This document shows, in pieces, positions 18,104 through 27,734 of a DNA stretch of 64,000 nt (positions within the stretch are counted from its first letter, which is position 1; every line of letters begins with the position of its first letter). Origin of the DNA: Natrinema salinisoli (lineage in GTDB: Archaea; Halobacteriota; Halobacteria; Halobacteriales; Natrialbaceae); contig NZ_CP084469.1 of assembly GCF_020405205.1 (NCBI RefSeq), positions 930,001 through 994,000 on the forward strand, in the 5' to 3' direction. Position numbers and translations under genes: made by a program. The notes beneath the pieces are model-generated. The model worked only from the letters and a program-made list of their open reading frames with translations. It made no database searches and was not told the origin of the DNA.

Positions 18104-18112
18104 GTTAATACG
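18104..18112 (+). promoter_or_regulatory. TATA-like promoter of the amidase gene
   Basis: GTTAATACG centred about 26 bases before the GTG at 18134. It decides the start: the ATG at 18008 in the same frame lies inside trkH and upstream of this box. Confidence 0.5.
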
Positions 18113-18133
18113 CGGGTACTGTCAGCATTCACC

Positions 18134-19579
<1,446 letters not shown>

Positions 19580-19618
19580 GGCGGCCTCGCGGTCGTCGGC
19601 AGCATCGTCCGGCGACCG

Positions 19619-21310
19619 TCAGTCCTGAACCAAGACGTCCAGCACGTCCGTTCCCTCGCGACCGAGCGCGTCCTCGAGTGTTCCCTCGATCTCGTCGGGC
19701 GTTTCGACGAGTTCGGCGCGTGCGCCGTGACTCTCGGCGTTTTTGACGAGGTCGACGGCGGGGTCGAAGTCCATCCCGACGAACTCGTAGTCGTCCTCCT
19801 CGCCGCCCATGATGTTGAGCGTGTTGTCCTTCAGGATGCGGTAGTTGCGGTTGTCCGAAATGACGACCGTCAGGTCCAGATCGTAGCGAGCTGCGCTGTA
19901 AATCGAGTGGGGGTAGTACTGGTAGGAGCCGTCCCCGATGAAGCCGACGACGTCGCGAGGGTCGTCGCGTTGTTCCTCGGCGACGGCGGCACCGACCGCT
20001 GCCGGGAGTCCGTATCCGAGGCCGCCGCCCTTGTTCGAGATGTACTGTTCGGGGGCGAGGTCCCACCGGGTCAGCATGGCGTACTTCGAGGTGACGCCCT
20101 CGTCGACGATTGCGGCATCGCCCGCGACGCGTTCCATGGCGTCGACCAGTTCGGCCTTCGAGGAGCGCGGGTCGTCCGCCGCACTGCCCTCGCCGTAGCC
20201 CGCCATCTTGGCCTCGACCATCTCTTTGACGTCCGCGACCGCGTCGAGTCGGTCGGTCACGATGTCGTCCGAGAGCTTCCCCTGGACGCGCTCGGTGATC
20301 CCCTCCATGACGAGTCCGGGATCCCCGATCACGGCCGCGTCAGCGGGCTGGTTCTTGCCGATCTGCCAGGTGTCGTCGCTCAGGTGGATGCAGGTCGTGT
20401 CGTCGTCGACCAGCGCCTCCTCGTGGCGGGTCAGCGTCGTGTTCGTCGAACAGCCCGCAAAGAGGATGGTGTCGGTGTCCATCAACATCGCGGCGAGGTC
20501 CTCGCTGGTCGGGAGGTAGGACACCCACTGCTCGTGGTCCGTCGGGAAGTCGACCTCACACGAGAGGATCTCGCCGTGAACCCGTGCCCCCGTCGCCTCC
20601 GCGAGGTCGACCGCCGCGGCGACGGCGTCCGCCCCGGATCTGGCGATGTGGTCGCCCACGACCATCACCGGATCGTCGGCCTCGGCCAGCAGCTCAGCCG
20701 CGCGCTCGAGCTGGACGGGATCGCCGCTCCCCGCGTTCGGAATCGAGCCGAGTCGTTCGGGTTCGGCGTCGGTTTCGCTCAGCATGACGTCGAGGGGCAG
20801 TCCGAGGAAGACCGGCCCGGTCGGGGGCGTCATCGCGACGCGGAAGGCCCGCCGGAGCATCGTCGGCAGCGCCGAGACGTCGAGTACCTCGTCGGACCAC
20901 TTGCAGAACTGGTCGGCCATGTCGACCAGATCGCCCGAGAGAATCGGCTCCTCGTGGCGGAAATCCGTGCTGTGGTTGCCCGCCGTCACGACCAGTGGCG
21001 CTCCGGCGATCTTGGCCGCGTAGAGGTTGCCCAGCCCGTGAGCCAGCCCCGGAGCGATGTGGAGGTTCGCCACGCCGACCGGCGTGATCGAGTCGTCGTG
21101 GTGGGCGTGATACCGCCGCCGCTGGGCGTAGCCGCCGGCCATCCCGACCGCGATGTCCTCGTGGAGCCCGAGCCTGTACTCGAGGTCGCTCTCGCCGATC
21201 GCTTGCATGATCGGCAGTTCCGTCGTCCCCGGATTGCCGAAGACGTAGTCGACCCCGTAGGACTCGAGGGCGTCAGTGAAGAGATCCGCACCGGTGTAAC
21301 CATCTGTCAT
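19619..21310 (-). CDS. Thiamine pyrophosphate enzyme, benzoylformate decarboxylase/acetolactate synthase type
   Basis: A 563-residue TPP enzyme. The activating glutamate is in GLHEDIAVGMAGGYAQ (near residue 50), the central domain resembles benzoylformate decarboxylase (PTGPVFLGLPLDVM), and the TPP/Mg motif starts GFIGDGSYQYYPHSIYSAA and ends VISDNRNYRIL. The family decarboxylates 2-oxoacids or condenses them. No small regulatory subunit or ilvC lies nearby, so a role in branched-chain synthesis is unlikely although ilvD is 20 kb away. I chose ATG 21310 (MTDGYTGADLFTDAL) over 21340. It is divergent from a UbiA prenyltransferase gene. Confidence 0.85.
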   Translation of the reverse strand: MTDGYTGADLFTDALESYGVDYVFGNPGTTELPIMQAIGESDLEYRLGLHEDIAVGMAGGYAQRRRYHAHHDDSITPVGVANLHIAPGLAHGLGNLYAAKIAGAPLVVTAGNHSTDFRHEEPILSGDLVDMADQFCKWSDEVLDVSALPTMLRRAFRVAMTPPTGPVFLGLPLDVMLSETDAEPERLGSIPNAGSGDPVQLERAAELLAEADDPVMVVGDHIARSGADAVAAAVDLAEATGARVHGEILSCEVDFPTDHEQWVSYLPTSEDLAAMLMDTDTILFAGCSTNTTLTRHEEALVDDDTTCIHLSDDTWQIGKNQPADAAVIGDPGLVMEGITERVQGKLSDDIVTDRLDAVADVKEMVEAKMAGYGEGSAADDPRSSKAELVDAMERVAGDAAIVDEGVTSKYAMLTRWDLAPEQYISNKGGGLGYGLPAAVGAAVAEEQRDDPRDVVGFIGDGSYQYYPHSIYSAARYDLDLTVVISDNRNYRILKDNTLNIMGGEEDDYEFVGMDFDPAVDLVKNAESHGARAELVETPDEIEGTLEDALGREGTDVLDVLVQD

Positions 21311-21389
21311 GCTTTTTCGTGGTACTGCACGGCACATCAAACTGTGTGTCTCGGAAGTTCGATCCCAGCGCGTGCGGCCCCGACCGGAG

Positions 21390-21398
21390 TATTATACG
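21390..21398 (+). promoter_or_regulatory. TATA-like promoter of the UbiA-family gene
   Basis: TATTATACG centred 27 bases before the ATG at 21421, supporting that start over upstream in-frame codons and a leaderless transcript. Confidence 0.5.
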
Positions 21399-21420
21399 TC
21401 AGTTCGTTGTCGACCGGAGT

Positions 21421-22281
21421 ATGGCTATCGCGAGAGACGGCACCGGCGTCGGTCCGACGGCTCGAGCCGTCTGGTCGCAGGTCCATCCGGTCTTCATGAC
21501 GCCGCCGCTGGCCGCGTCGCTGTTCGGCGCGATCCTCGCCGGCAACGTCGATCCGGTCCTCGCGGCGGTTCACGTCGTCGCGATGTTCGCGGCGGTCTAC
21601 ACGGCCCACGTGAAGGACGGGTACGTCGATTTTCACATCCGCGGCGAGGACGACGACCACCCGTTGACCGAAACGGGATGTCGACTCGCGCTCGCCTTGT
21701 CGACGGCGACGTTCGCGCTGTGTTGTCTCGCCCTCGGCGTCCTCGTCGATCGCATCGCGGTCGCGGTGACGCTTCCGACGTGGCTGATCGCCTACCACCA
21801 CGCCCCGCAGCTCGACACGAATCCCCTGACGGCGACGACCGGGTATCCGCTCGGCATCGCCCTGTCGGTGCTCGGCGGATTCTACGTGCAGGCGGGGACG
21901 ATCACCGCTGTCCCCCTCGGATTCGCGCTCGTCTTCCTCACGCTCCTCTCGGGGATCAAGGTGATCGACGACGCCCAGGACTACGCGTACGACCGGTCGA
22001 TCGAGAAGCGGACCGTCGCAGTGGCGTTCGGTCCCGATCGCGCCTACGACATCGCCTACGGCCTGATGACCGTCGCGTTAGTGGCCGTCGTCGCCTTCGC
22101 GGCCGCTCGCATCTTCCCGCTGACGGCGCTTGTGGCGGCCCTCGCGTTCGCCGCGGTCGCCGGTATCGCGCGGCGAGCCGACCCCGAACTGGCGACCATG
22201 TTGCTCATCCGCGGCTCGTACGTCTTCCTCGCCGTGCTCGTCGCCGCCGTTCGGTTCGATCCGATCGGTCGGCTGGTGTGA
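21421..22281 (+). CDS. UbiA-family prenyltransferase
   Basis: A 286-residue polytopic membrane protein with about eight hydrophobic segments. Two aspartate-rich motifs expected of UbiA enzymes are present: a divergent first one (HVKDGYVDFHIRG, near residue 62) and a second, clearer one (VIDDAQDYAYDRSIEKRT, near residue 182). UbiA enzymes attach isoprenoid chains to aromatic or lipid acceptors; in haloarchaea the family covers menaquinone, archaeal lipid, haem and carotenoid (lycopene elongase) synthesis. Nothing nearby identifies the acceptor. The first motif departs from the usual NDxxDxxxD, so the substrate may be unusual. Confidence 0.8.
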   Translation: MAIARDGTGVGPTARAVWSQVHPVFMTPPLAASLFGAILAGNVDPVLAAVHVVAMFAAVYTAHVKDGYVDFHIRGEDDDHPLTETGCRLALALSTATFALCCLALGVLVDRIAVAVTLPTWLIAYHHAPQLDTNPLTATTGYPLGIALSVLGGFYVQAGTITAVPLGFALVFLTLLSGIKVIDDAQDYAYDRSIEKRTVAVAFGPDRAYDIAYGLMTVALVAVVAFAAARIFPLTALVAALAFAAVAGIARRADPELATMLLIRGSYVFLAVLVAAVRFDPIGRLV

Positions 22282-22334
22282 TCACTACTGCGCTCGAAGA
22301 GCGATCGCCCGAAACGGAGCCGCTCGAGGTGGTG

Positions 22335-22586
22335 CTACAGCGACCGGCGGTGTCCGCACCGCGGACAGAACATGCTCCCGGCTTTGATGAGCGTGAAGCT
22401 CTCCTCGCAGTGACCACACAGGCAGCCGACTGAGACGCCGGCCTCCCGGCCGACCGCGGCGATGGTGTTCTGTAGCTGGCGCTGTCGGCGCTCAGCGGCC
22501 TCAAGACGGTCGCTGAGGGCGGCCAACTGCGACGCGGTGTCTCGTTCGCGCAGGGGACGGGAAACGCGGGTGGGACGGGGAGTCAT
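22335..22586 (-). CDS. Small coiled-coil zinc-ribbon protein
   Basis: An 83-residue protein. Residues 15-48 form a coiled coil (QLAALSDRLEAAERRQRQLQ), and the tail carries two CxxC pairs (CLCGHC and CPRCGH) that should bind one zinc ion. It ends immediately after the second pair. Proteins of this shape are common in haloarchaea and are thought to mediate protein or nucleic acid contacts; no function is known. It is convergent with the UbiA gene. Confidence 0.65.
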   Translation of the reverse strand: MTPRPTRVSRPLRERDTASQLAALSDRLEAAERRQRQLQNTIAAVGREAGVSVGCLCGHCEESFTLIKAGSMFCPRCGHRRSL

Positions 22587-22691
22587 AGTAGGGATAGAAC
22601 GCCAGCGAGTAAAACTGCATCTCTACCCGATAGAAGCCGTGATACTGCGGAAATCTATAGAATTCGGCAGGGGTTCTCACAGTGCCGACCG

Positions 22692-22967
22692 CTACTCTTC
22701 CTCCGACTCTGCAGACTCCTCGGAGACGTTCGCTGGCTTCCAGTCCATCTTGATCGTCACCGTCTCACGCCCCCCGCGCAGGATCGACGACCGCTCGCGA
22801 ATTCCCACTTCGTAGGCGATCGTGGCCGGCGGTCGAAGTTCGGTCGTCTTGTTCCCGGTCTGGACCTGCGCCGATCCATCACCCTCGAGCTCGTCGGCCA
22901 GCGCTCGCAGTCGGTCGGCGGCCTCGTCACGAGTGAGCTGTTCCTCGGAGAGTTGCTTTTCGGCCAT
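22692..22967 (-). CDS. Amphi-Trp domain-containing protein
   Basis: A 91-residue acidic protein. The order of elements (EEQLTRDEAADRLRALADEL, a short beta hairpin, VTIKMDWKPAN near the end) matches the amphi-Trp domain, a small conserved domain of unknown function named for its amphipathic strand ending in tryptophan. A TATA-like box at 22992-23000 lies 28 bases before the ATG. It is the first gene downstream of ychF on the same strand, about 150 bases after its stop. Confidence 0.8.
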   Translation of the reverse strand: MAEKQLSEEQLTRDEAADRLRALADELEGDGSAQVQTGNKTTELRPPATIAYEVGIRERSSILRGGRETVTIKMDWKPANVSEESAESEEE

Positions 22968-22991
22968 GGATGGCTCTCACCACGAACCCTC

Positions 22992-23000
22992 AAATAAATC
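22992..23000 (-). promoter_or_regulatory. TATA-like promoter of the amphi-Trp gene
   Basis: Minus-strand GATTTATTTG centred 28 bases upstream of the ATG at 22967; fits a leaderless transcript. Confidence 0.5.
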
Positions 23001-23116
23001 GTACGCCTGCTGAATTGGGGGGCGCTCGAGGACGAGAGAACCCCTCTGCGAATCGGCTTCCGTCCCTCGTGACGACTCGGTGCAGTACTGGACGAACTCC
23101 GACTCACGTTTCTTCG

Positions 23117-24298
23117 TCAAGAGGCGGTCGAAACGATCTTGATCACGTCGCCTTCCTCGAGTTCGTACTCCTCGCCGATCTCCCGGTTCGATTTCGCGTT
23201 GACCGCGTGCAGATAGCCGTCGCCGATATCGGAGTGGACGCTGTAGGCCAGATCGATGGGCGTCGACCCCTGGGGCAGCAGGAACGCGTCGGGGAGGACG
23301 TTGCCGCTGCCGTCGGACCACTTCGAGGCGTCCTCGACCGGGTAAGCGGTGAGGTGGTCGAGAAGGTCGTACACCGCGTGATCGAGCGCCGCCTGAACGC
23401 CCGTCCCGCCCCACTCGGCCATCGTGTCAGCGAGGTCCTCGAGCGCCCCGCGCTGTGCGTCGGTGACGCCGTCGCCGATCTCGATCGTCTCGTCGCCGGG
23501 GTCGTACTCGATCAGGTCGTTGTCGGCCGCCCGGCGGAGCGCGAGTTCTCCCTCCGCCGTCGTGGGGATCACGGGCTTGTCGAGCTCGAGCAGTCGTTCG
23601 ACGTTCTCCTCGGGTGCGACGTCGATCTTGTTCGCCGCGACGACGATCGGCTTGGTTCGCTGGCGAACGTCCCGAGCGAGCGCTTCGCGGTGGTCGTCCT
23701 CCCACTGGATGGGGTCGTCGGGATAGTCGAGGTCCCGGAGGACCATCGCGATCTGTTTCGGTGATGCACCGAAGCCCGAGAGCATGTCCGCGAGCGCGTC
23801 GTCGATGTCGAAGTCGGGCGAGCGGGACTTGCGTTCTACTGATTCCCAGTTTCGCTCGACGATGCCCGCCAGCCAGAGGTCCATCTCCTCCTCGATGAAG
23901 TCGATGTCCTCGAGCGGGTCGTGGTCGCCGATGTCGACGGGTTCGCCCTTCTCGTTGGTCCCGCCGGAGGCGTCGACGACGTTGACGATCACGTCCGCGT
24001 TCGTGAGTTCGTCGAGGAACTGGTTGCCGAGGCCTTTCCCCTCGTGGGCACCGGGAACGAGTCCCGCGACGTCCAGGAGTTCGATCGGGACGTAGCGCTT
24101 GCCGTCCTCGCAGTTGTCTGCGTTACAGCGCTCGTCGCGCTCGAGGCAGGGACACTCGGTCCGGGCGTAGCTCACGCCGCGGTTGGCGTCGATCGTCGTG
24201 AAGGGATAATTGGCGACGTCTACCTCCGCCATCGTCGCCGCGGTGTAAAACGTGGACTTGCCGGCGTTCGGTTTCCCGGCAAGCGCGATCGAAAGCAT
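23117..24298 (-). CDS. ychF: YchF/OBG-type redox-regulated ATPase
   Basis: A 393-residue TRAFAC-class NTPase. The G1 loop is AGKPNAGKSTFY at residue 6, G3 is DVAGLVPGAHEGKGLGNQF, and G4-like NKID appears in VVAANKIDVAP. The C-terminus is a TGS domain (VLPDAFLLPQGSTPIDLAYSVHSDIG...YLHAVNAKSNREIGEEYELEEGDVIKIV). OBG/YchF proteins are ribosome-associated and hydrolyse ATP or GTP; bacterial YchF prefers ATP. Several cysteines near residue 50 (ECPCLERDERCNADNCEDG) form an archaeal insertion after switch I that could bind metal. Full length. Confidence 0.93.
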   Translation of the reverse strand: MLSIALAGKPNAGKSTFYTAATMAEVDVANYPFTTIDANRGVSYARTECPCLERDERCNADNCEDGKRYVPIELLDVAGLVPGAHEGKGLGNQFLDELTNADVIVNVVDASGGTNEKGEPVDIGDHDPLEDIDFIEEEMDLWLAGIVERNWESVERKSRSPDFDIDDALADMLSGFGASPKQIAMVLRDLDYPDDPIQWEDDHREALARDVRQRTKPIVVAANKIDVAPEENVERLLELDKPVIPTTAEGELALRRAADNDLIEYDPGDETIEIGDGVTDAQRGALEDLADTMAEWGGTGVQAALDHAVYDLLDHLTAYPVEDASKWSDGSGNVLPDAFLLPQGSTPIDLAYSVHSDIGDGYLHAVNAKSNREIGEEYELEEGDVIKIVSTAS

Positions 24299-24426
24299 GG
24301 CTCAGGGTAGCAGGGTCCGGGAAAACTACCTTTCGATTCCACAACTCCGGATCGGTGACGACGACGGGCCGTTTCATCGCCCGGTATGGGCCGCGGACCG
24401 CTCGGGGGAGCGGTCCCGGCGGATTG

Positions 24427-25518
24427 CTATCTGGTTCCCGGCTCGAACGACTCGAGGAGGACCGACGCCTCTCGGACCCCTTCTTCGAAGACGGCGTGGT
24501 CCGACGCCGAGACGCGATTCGCGTGGGGATCCCAGTCGACGGCCCGGATCGCTCGGAGTCGGGGAAGCGTCGCGTGCCGCAGGCCGGCCTCGACGGCGTC
24601 GGCTGAATCGTCGACGTGATACGAGACGGCGCGGGCGAGATCGTCCACGGATCGCGTCTCGTCGTCCCATTCGTGGTAGAGAACGGCGAGGGCGATTCGG
24701 GCGCGTTCGTTCCGGAGCACGGCGAGGACCTCGTTCGCGGTCGCGGGGACCGACGCGACGGTATCGACGCCCGGTTCCCGAGTCGCCGTCGAGACGGTCG
24801 TGGTAGTCGACGGGGACCTTGCGGAATCTCCGGAACGGGGGCCCGCCTCGGCGTTCGGCGACGGACGAGGGTGCGACGCCGGTGCCGTCGTCGACGCGCT
24901 CGTGGTCGCCGTTTCTCCGCCAGTGGCCGCGGCACGGGCTGACGTCGGTGTGTCGGCGACCGCTGGACCGATCAACTCGGTTACTCCGGCGGGCGTCTCG
25001 GTCGGCCGATCGGCGGGCGGTGCCGCCTCCGGTGTCGTCGCCGACGACGATTCGGTGTCTTCGTCCGGCGGGTGTTCCCGCGCGTCGGCCGAGTCCACGC
25101 TGGTGGCCTCGAGCGACGTCCCAACGGCGGTCGCGAAGCCGGTCGCGCCGCCGACCGCGGTGAGGATCGTCACCAGCGCGATCGGGTCGCGGACCGCGCC
25201 GCCCTCGAGTGTCACGTAGCCGACGAGCCAGAGAGCGAGCGCGCAGGCGGCGACGATCCCGATCGAAACGCGAGTCGCGACCCTGTCGCGCGCGTCGGAC
25301 GGAACGTCACGACGGGCTAGCCAGACGCCGCCCGTTGCCAGCCCCGTCGGGACGAGCAGCGAAACGAACAGTTCGAACGCGAGGGCAGGTTGCGAGACCG
25401 GCGTCTCGAGCGTCCGGACGATTCCGGCGACCGCCAGTGCGAGCCCCATCGCGACGATGGCAGCGGTCGATTCCCCCCATCCCTCCCACCGGTACTGTAC
25501 GGGGGTAGCGAAACGCAT
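24427..25518 (-). CDS. Membrane-anchored winged-helix protein (four TM plus C-terminal HTH-like domain)
   Basis: A 363-residue protein. Residues 10-140 contain four hydrophobic helices (for example STAAIVAMGLALAVAGIV, ALAFELFVSLLVPTGLATGG, VSIGIVAACALALWLVGYV). A low-complexity Thr/Ala/Pro/Glu linker fills residues 140-260. The C-terminus reads VLAVLRNERARIALAVLYHEW, DLARAVSYHVD and DWDPHANRVSASDHAVF, which has the helix/wing layout of DUF7344-type winged-helix domains. This suggests a membrane-tethered regulator or a sensor; no target is known. ATG 25518 was taken over a codon at 25533 because it starts the conserved-looking part. Confidence 0.65.
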   Translation of the reverse strand: MRFATPVQYRWEGWGESTAAIVAMGLALAVAGIVRTLETPVSQPALAFELFVSLLVPTGLATGGVWLARRDVPSDARDRVATRVSIGIVAACALALWLVGYVTLEGGAVRDPIALVTILTAVGGATGFATAVGTSLEATSVDSADAREHPPDEDTESSSATTPEAAPPADRPTETPAGVTELIGPAVADTPTSARAAATGGETATTSASTTAPASHPRPSPNAEAGPRSGDSARSPSTTTTVSTATREPGVDTVASVPATANEVLAVLRNERARIALAVLYHEWDDETRSVDDLARAVSYHVDDSADAVEAGLRHATLPRLRAIRAVDWDPHANRVSASDHAVFEEGVREASVLLESFEPGTR

Positions 25519-25591
25519 GCCTCTCGGTTCCACGGACTGTCGTATAAAACGGACTGATCGCGGTCCGACACGTTCACCGATCTGAACGTGG

Positions 25592-26323
25592 CTACAGCTC
25601 GACGGCCATCATCACCTCATCGACGTAATGGCCGTTGAGTTTGTAGTGGTCCTCCCGGATCGCCTCGGTCTCCCAGTCGTGTTCCTCGAGGAACGCGATC
25701 GCCTCCTCGTTGGTCGACGGGACGCTCTGGTAGACCTTCTCGTAGCCGTTGGAGCCGGCCCACTCGAGGCCCCGCGAGAGGAGGTGCGAGCCGACGCCGT
25801 GGCCGCGGTACTCTTCGAGCACGCCGACGGTGAGCTCGGCGGTGTGACTCAACTTCTCCAGTTCCGGCGCGTGGAGGTGAACCCAGCCGACGACGTCGTC
25901 CTCGACCGTGGCGACGAAGAACATCCTGGACTCGAGTTCGTTGTGCCGGAGCAACGCGTCTTCGTGATCGATCTCGTCGGCGACGCTCTCGGCCTCGATG
26001 TACGTCTTCTCTTCCGCGACCTGTCGGATCGCGCCGACGATGCCCGTCAGGTCCTCCTGACGCGCCGGACGGATGTGGAACTCGAGGGCCTCGGAGACGT
26101 ACTCCTCTTCGGCACCTGCATCGATCGTCACTCTGAGCGTGCCGTCCTGTTCCTCGATCCGGCCGTCACGTTTGAGGATCGCGACGTGGTGTCGGAACCC
26201 GCTCGGATCGAGATTGAGGTGTTCCTGGGTCTCGTCCGGGTCGACCGCCCCGTGTCGCTCGACGTACTCGTAGATCTCCTTGCGGTCCGCGTGGCCGAAC
26301 TCGAGCGTATCAGTTGACGACAT
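25592..26323 (-). CDS. HTH-GNAT fusion: winged-helix domain plus N-acetyltransferase
   Basis: A 243-residue protein. Residues 10-80 are a winged-helix module (RKEIYEYVERHGAVDPDETQEHLNLDPSGFRHHVAILKRDGRIEEQ); residues 85-243 are a GNAT acetyltransferase (HIRPARQEDLTGIVGAI, MFFVATVEDDVVGWVHLH, LTVGVLEEYRGHGVGSHLLSRGLEWA, with the acetyl-CoA loop RGHGVG). GNAT enzymes move an acetyl group from acetyl-CoA to amines, including protein N-termini. The fusion to a DNA-binding-like domain is recurrent in haloarchaea. A TATA-like box at 26344-26353 is 26 bases upstream of ATG 26323, favouring it over 26338. Confidence 0.85.
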   Translation of the reverse strand: MSSTDTLEFGHADRKEIYEYVERHGAVDPDETQEHLNLDPSGFRHHVAILKRDGRIEEQDGTLRVTIDAGAEEEYVSEALEFHIRPARQEDLTGIVGAIRQVAEEKTYIEAESVADEIDHEDALLRHNELESRMFFVATVEDDVVGWVHLHAPELEKLSHTAELTVGVLEEYRGHGVGSHLLSRGLEWAGSNGYEKVYQSVPSTNEEAIAFLEEHDWETEAIREDHYKLNGHYVDEVMMAVEL

Positions 26324-26343
26324 GATAACTGCTACCACGAAAC

Positions 26344-26353
26344 ATTACTTAAT
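26344..26353 (-). promoter_or_regulatory. TATA-like promoter of the HTH-GNAT gene
   Basis: Minus-strand ATTAAGTAAT centred about 26 bases before the ATG at 26323. Confidence 0.5.
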
Positions 26354-26621
26354 CCTTGTCCGGTCGAAAGCCACGTCGAAACGGGCCGTACACATCGACC
26401 GATGTCACTCACGGTATGGGGGTTCGCGAGTGAGTGCCCGCTCGAGCCGAGACCAACGCCGTTCTCCGTCAGTCACAGGGGGGCTCGAACGGACGTCTGG
26501 TACTTAAGCGGACAACTGGTACAGGCGGAGGACCTTCCACCAGCGGGGTATCGACTCGAGTGCGTGAGATGAGCGCTGTCCCACCCGATTGGCATCTGAC
26601 AGTGTGCGTCTCGCGTTCCGC

Positions 26622-27071
26622 ATGATCGGATCGAACGTGGTGGTTGCTGGCTGTGCCTTGGTCCTCGCGGTAGCGGTCGGACTGGTGGCCCACGAGTGGA
26701 CACACGCGATCGTCCTGCGATTCGCGCGGGTCGAGTACTCCGTCTCCTATTTCCCTGGCCGTTCCGACGGAGTCATCGCGCTCCTCCTGACCCGTCCCTG
26801 GGCTGCCGTCTCTCCCCGCCCGACCGGCAACGAGCCCGCCTGGGTTCTCCGCCTTGCGGCGCTCGCACCCCTCTCGCTCGCGGTTCCCGTCTTCGGACTG
26901 GGGGTCGCTGGCCACGTGACGACCGAAACACCGGTCGTCGCTGCGGCGGCGATCGGCTGGCTCGCCTGTGCCCTCCCGAGCCCGCAGGACTTTTCGGTCG
27001 CGTTTCACGCCCGCCGACTCCTCGAGCGGTCCGCCGAATCGACCGCGACACTCGCTTCCCGCGCCGACTGA
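26622..27071 (+). CDS. Membrane HExxH protein, site-2-protease-like
   Basis: A 149-residue membrane protein with three to four hydrophobic helices. The first contains VGLVAHEWTHAIVLRF, an HExxH zinc-protease motif inside a membrane helix, as in site-2 proteases and the related DUF3267-like families. A later SPQDFSVAFHA could supply the third ligand (Asp). The start is uncertain: TTG 26589, GTG 26604 and ATG 26622 are in frame; I use the ATG just before the hydrophobic core. The small size and lack of a PDZ domain leave the substrate open. It is convergent with the winged-helix gene at 27120. Confidence 0.65.
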   Translation: MIGSNVVVAGCALVLAVAVGLVAHEWTHAIVLRFARVEYSVSYFPGRSDGVIALLLTRPWAAVSPRPTGNEPAWVLRLAALAPLSLAVPVFGLGVAGHVTTETPVVAAAAIGWLACALPSPQDFSVAFHARRLLERSAESTATLASRAD

Positions 27072-27119
27072 CGGTCGTCGATTGGCTCCCGGGTTCGGTC
27101 GGGCCGCTCTCTCGAGGGA

Positions 27120-27689
27120 CTACTGACGATAGGCACCGGTCGACCAGACGTGTGCGCTCGTAACGATAGCAAACGCGGCGAGAACGAACCCCGCACCGAC
27201 GAGATCCGATATCGGGAGGAGTCCCGTCGCGATCGCTCCGATCAGCAGTGTACAGCAAACGACCGTCCCGGCGTACCGTCGTGGCCACCGGTCGGACGAG
27301 TCGGATCCGGTGGGCGGCTCGAGATACGAATCGAGTAGCGACGTCCGTGACGTCGGTTCGACCCGCCCGCGGTCCTTGTCGTAGTCGACGATTCCGTGAT
27401 TGTCGAGCTTCGGAAGGTGGGATTGATACAACGAGATATACACGCGCTGGCGCTCGTCCGAGGTGAGTTCGTCGACGGTCGTTCCCTGTTCCCAGGCTGC
27501 GACCTGTTCCGCGAGTTCACGTAACCGAACGGGTTCCTCTGCCTCACGGAGGTATCGGAGCACGTCCCGACGCCGTTTCGTCTGAAGCAAGTGATGGACA
27601 TCGTCCAGTGACAACTCCGACGAACCATCGACTGTCTCGGGGTCTCGAGTCGGTTCGTTAGTGGCGGTCGTCCGACTACGTCCGAACAC
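27120..27689 (-). CDS. DUF7344-type winged-helix protein with C-terminal membrane anchor
   Basis: A 189-residue protein. Residues 25-105 form the winged-helix module (DVHHLLQTKRRRDVLRYLREAEEPVRLRELAEQV, ISLYQSHLPKLDNHGIVDYD); residues 135-185 form two hydrophobic helices (YAGTVVCCTLLIGAIATGLL, VGAGFVLAAFAIVTSAHVW). The start is a GTG at 27689, about 35 bases after a strong TATA box. The membrane anchor at the C-terminus is the reverse of the arrangement at 24427-25518, where the membrane helices come first. Function inferred only as a membrane-associated transcription regulator. Confidence 0.78.
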   Translation of the reverse strand: MFGRSRTTATNEPTRDPETVDGSSELSLDDVHHLLQTKRRRDVLRYLREAEEPVRLRELAEQVAAWEQGTTVDELTSDERQRVYISLYQSHLPKLDNHGIVDYDKDRGRVEPTSRTSLLDSYLEPPTGSDSSDRWPRRYAGTVVCCTLLIGAIATGLLPISDLVGAGFVLAAFAIVTSAHVWSTGAYRQ

Positions 27690-27718
27690 GTCGACTCTTC
27701 CGGATCGTATTCATGTTG

Positions 27719-27729
27719 GATATATAAAA
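27719..27729 (-). promoter_or_regulatory. TATA box of the 27689 winged-helix gene
   Basis: Minus-strand GTTTTATATATCC, about 35 bases before the GTG at 27689; predicts a leader of under ten bases. Confidence 0.6.
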
Positions 27730-27734
27730 CTACG

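Noticed and set aside
18008-18133. N-terminal extension of the amidase from ATG 18008
   Set aside because: This stretch lies inside trkH, is unlike amidases and would lie upstream of the TATA-like box near 18108.
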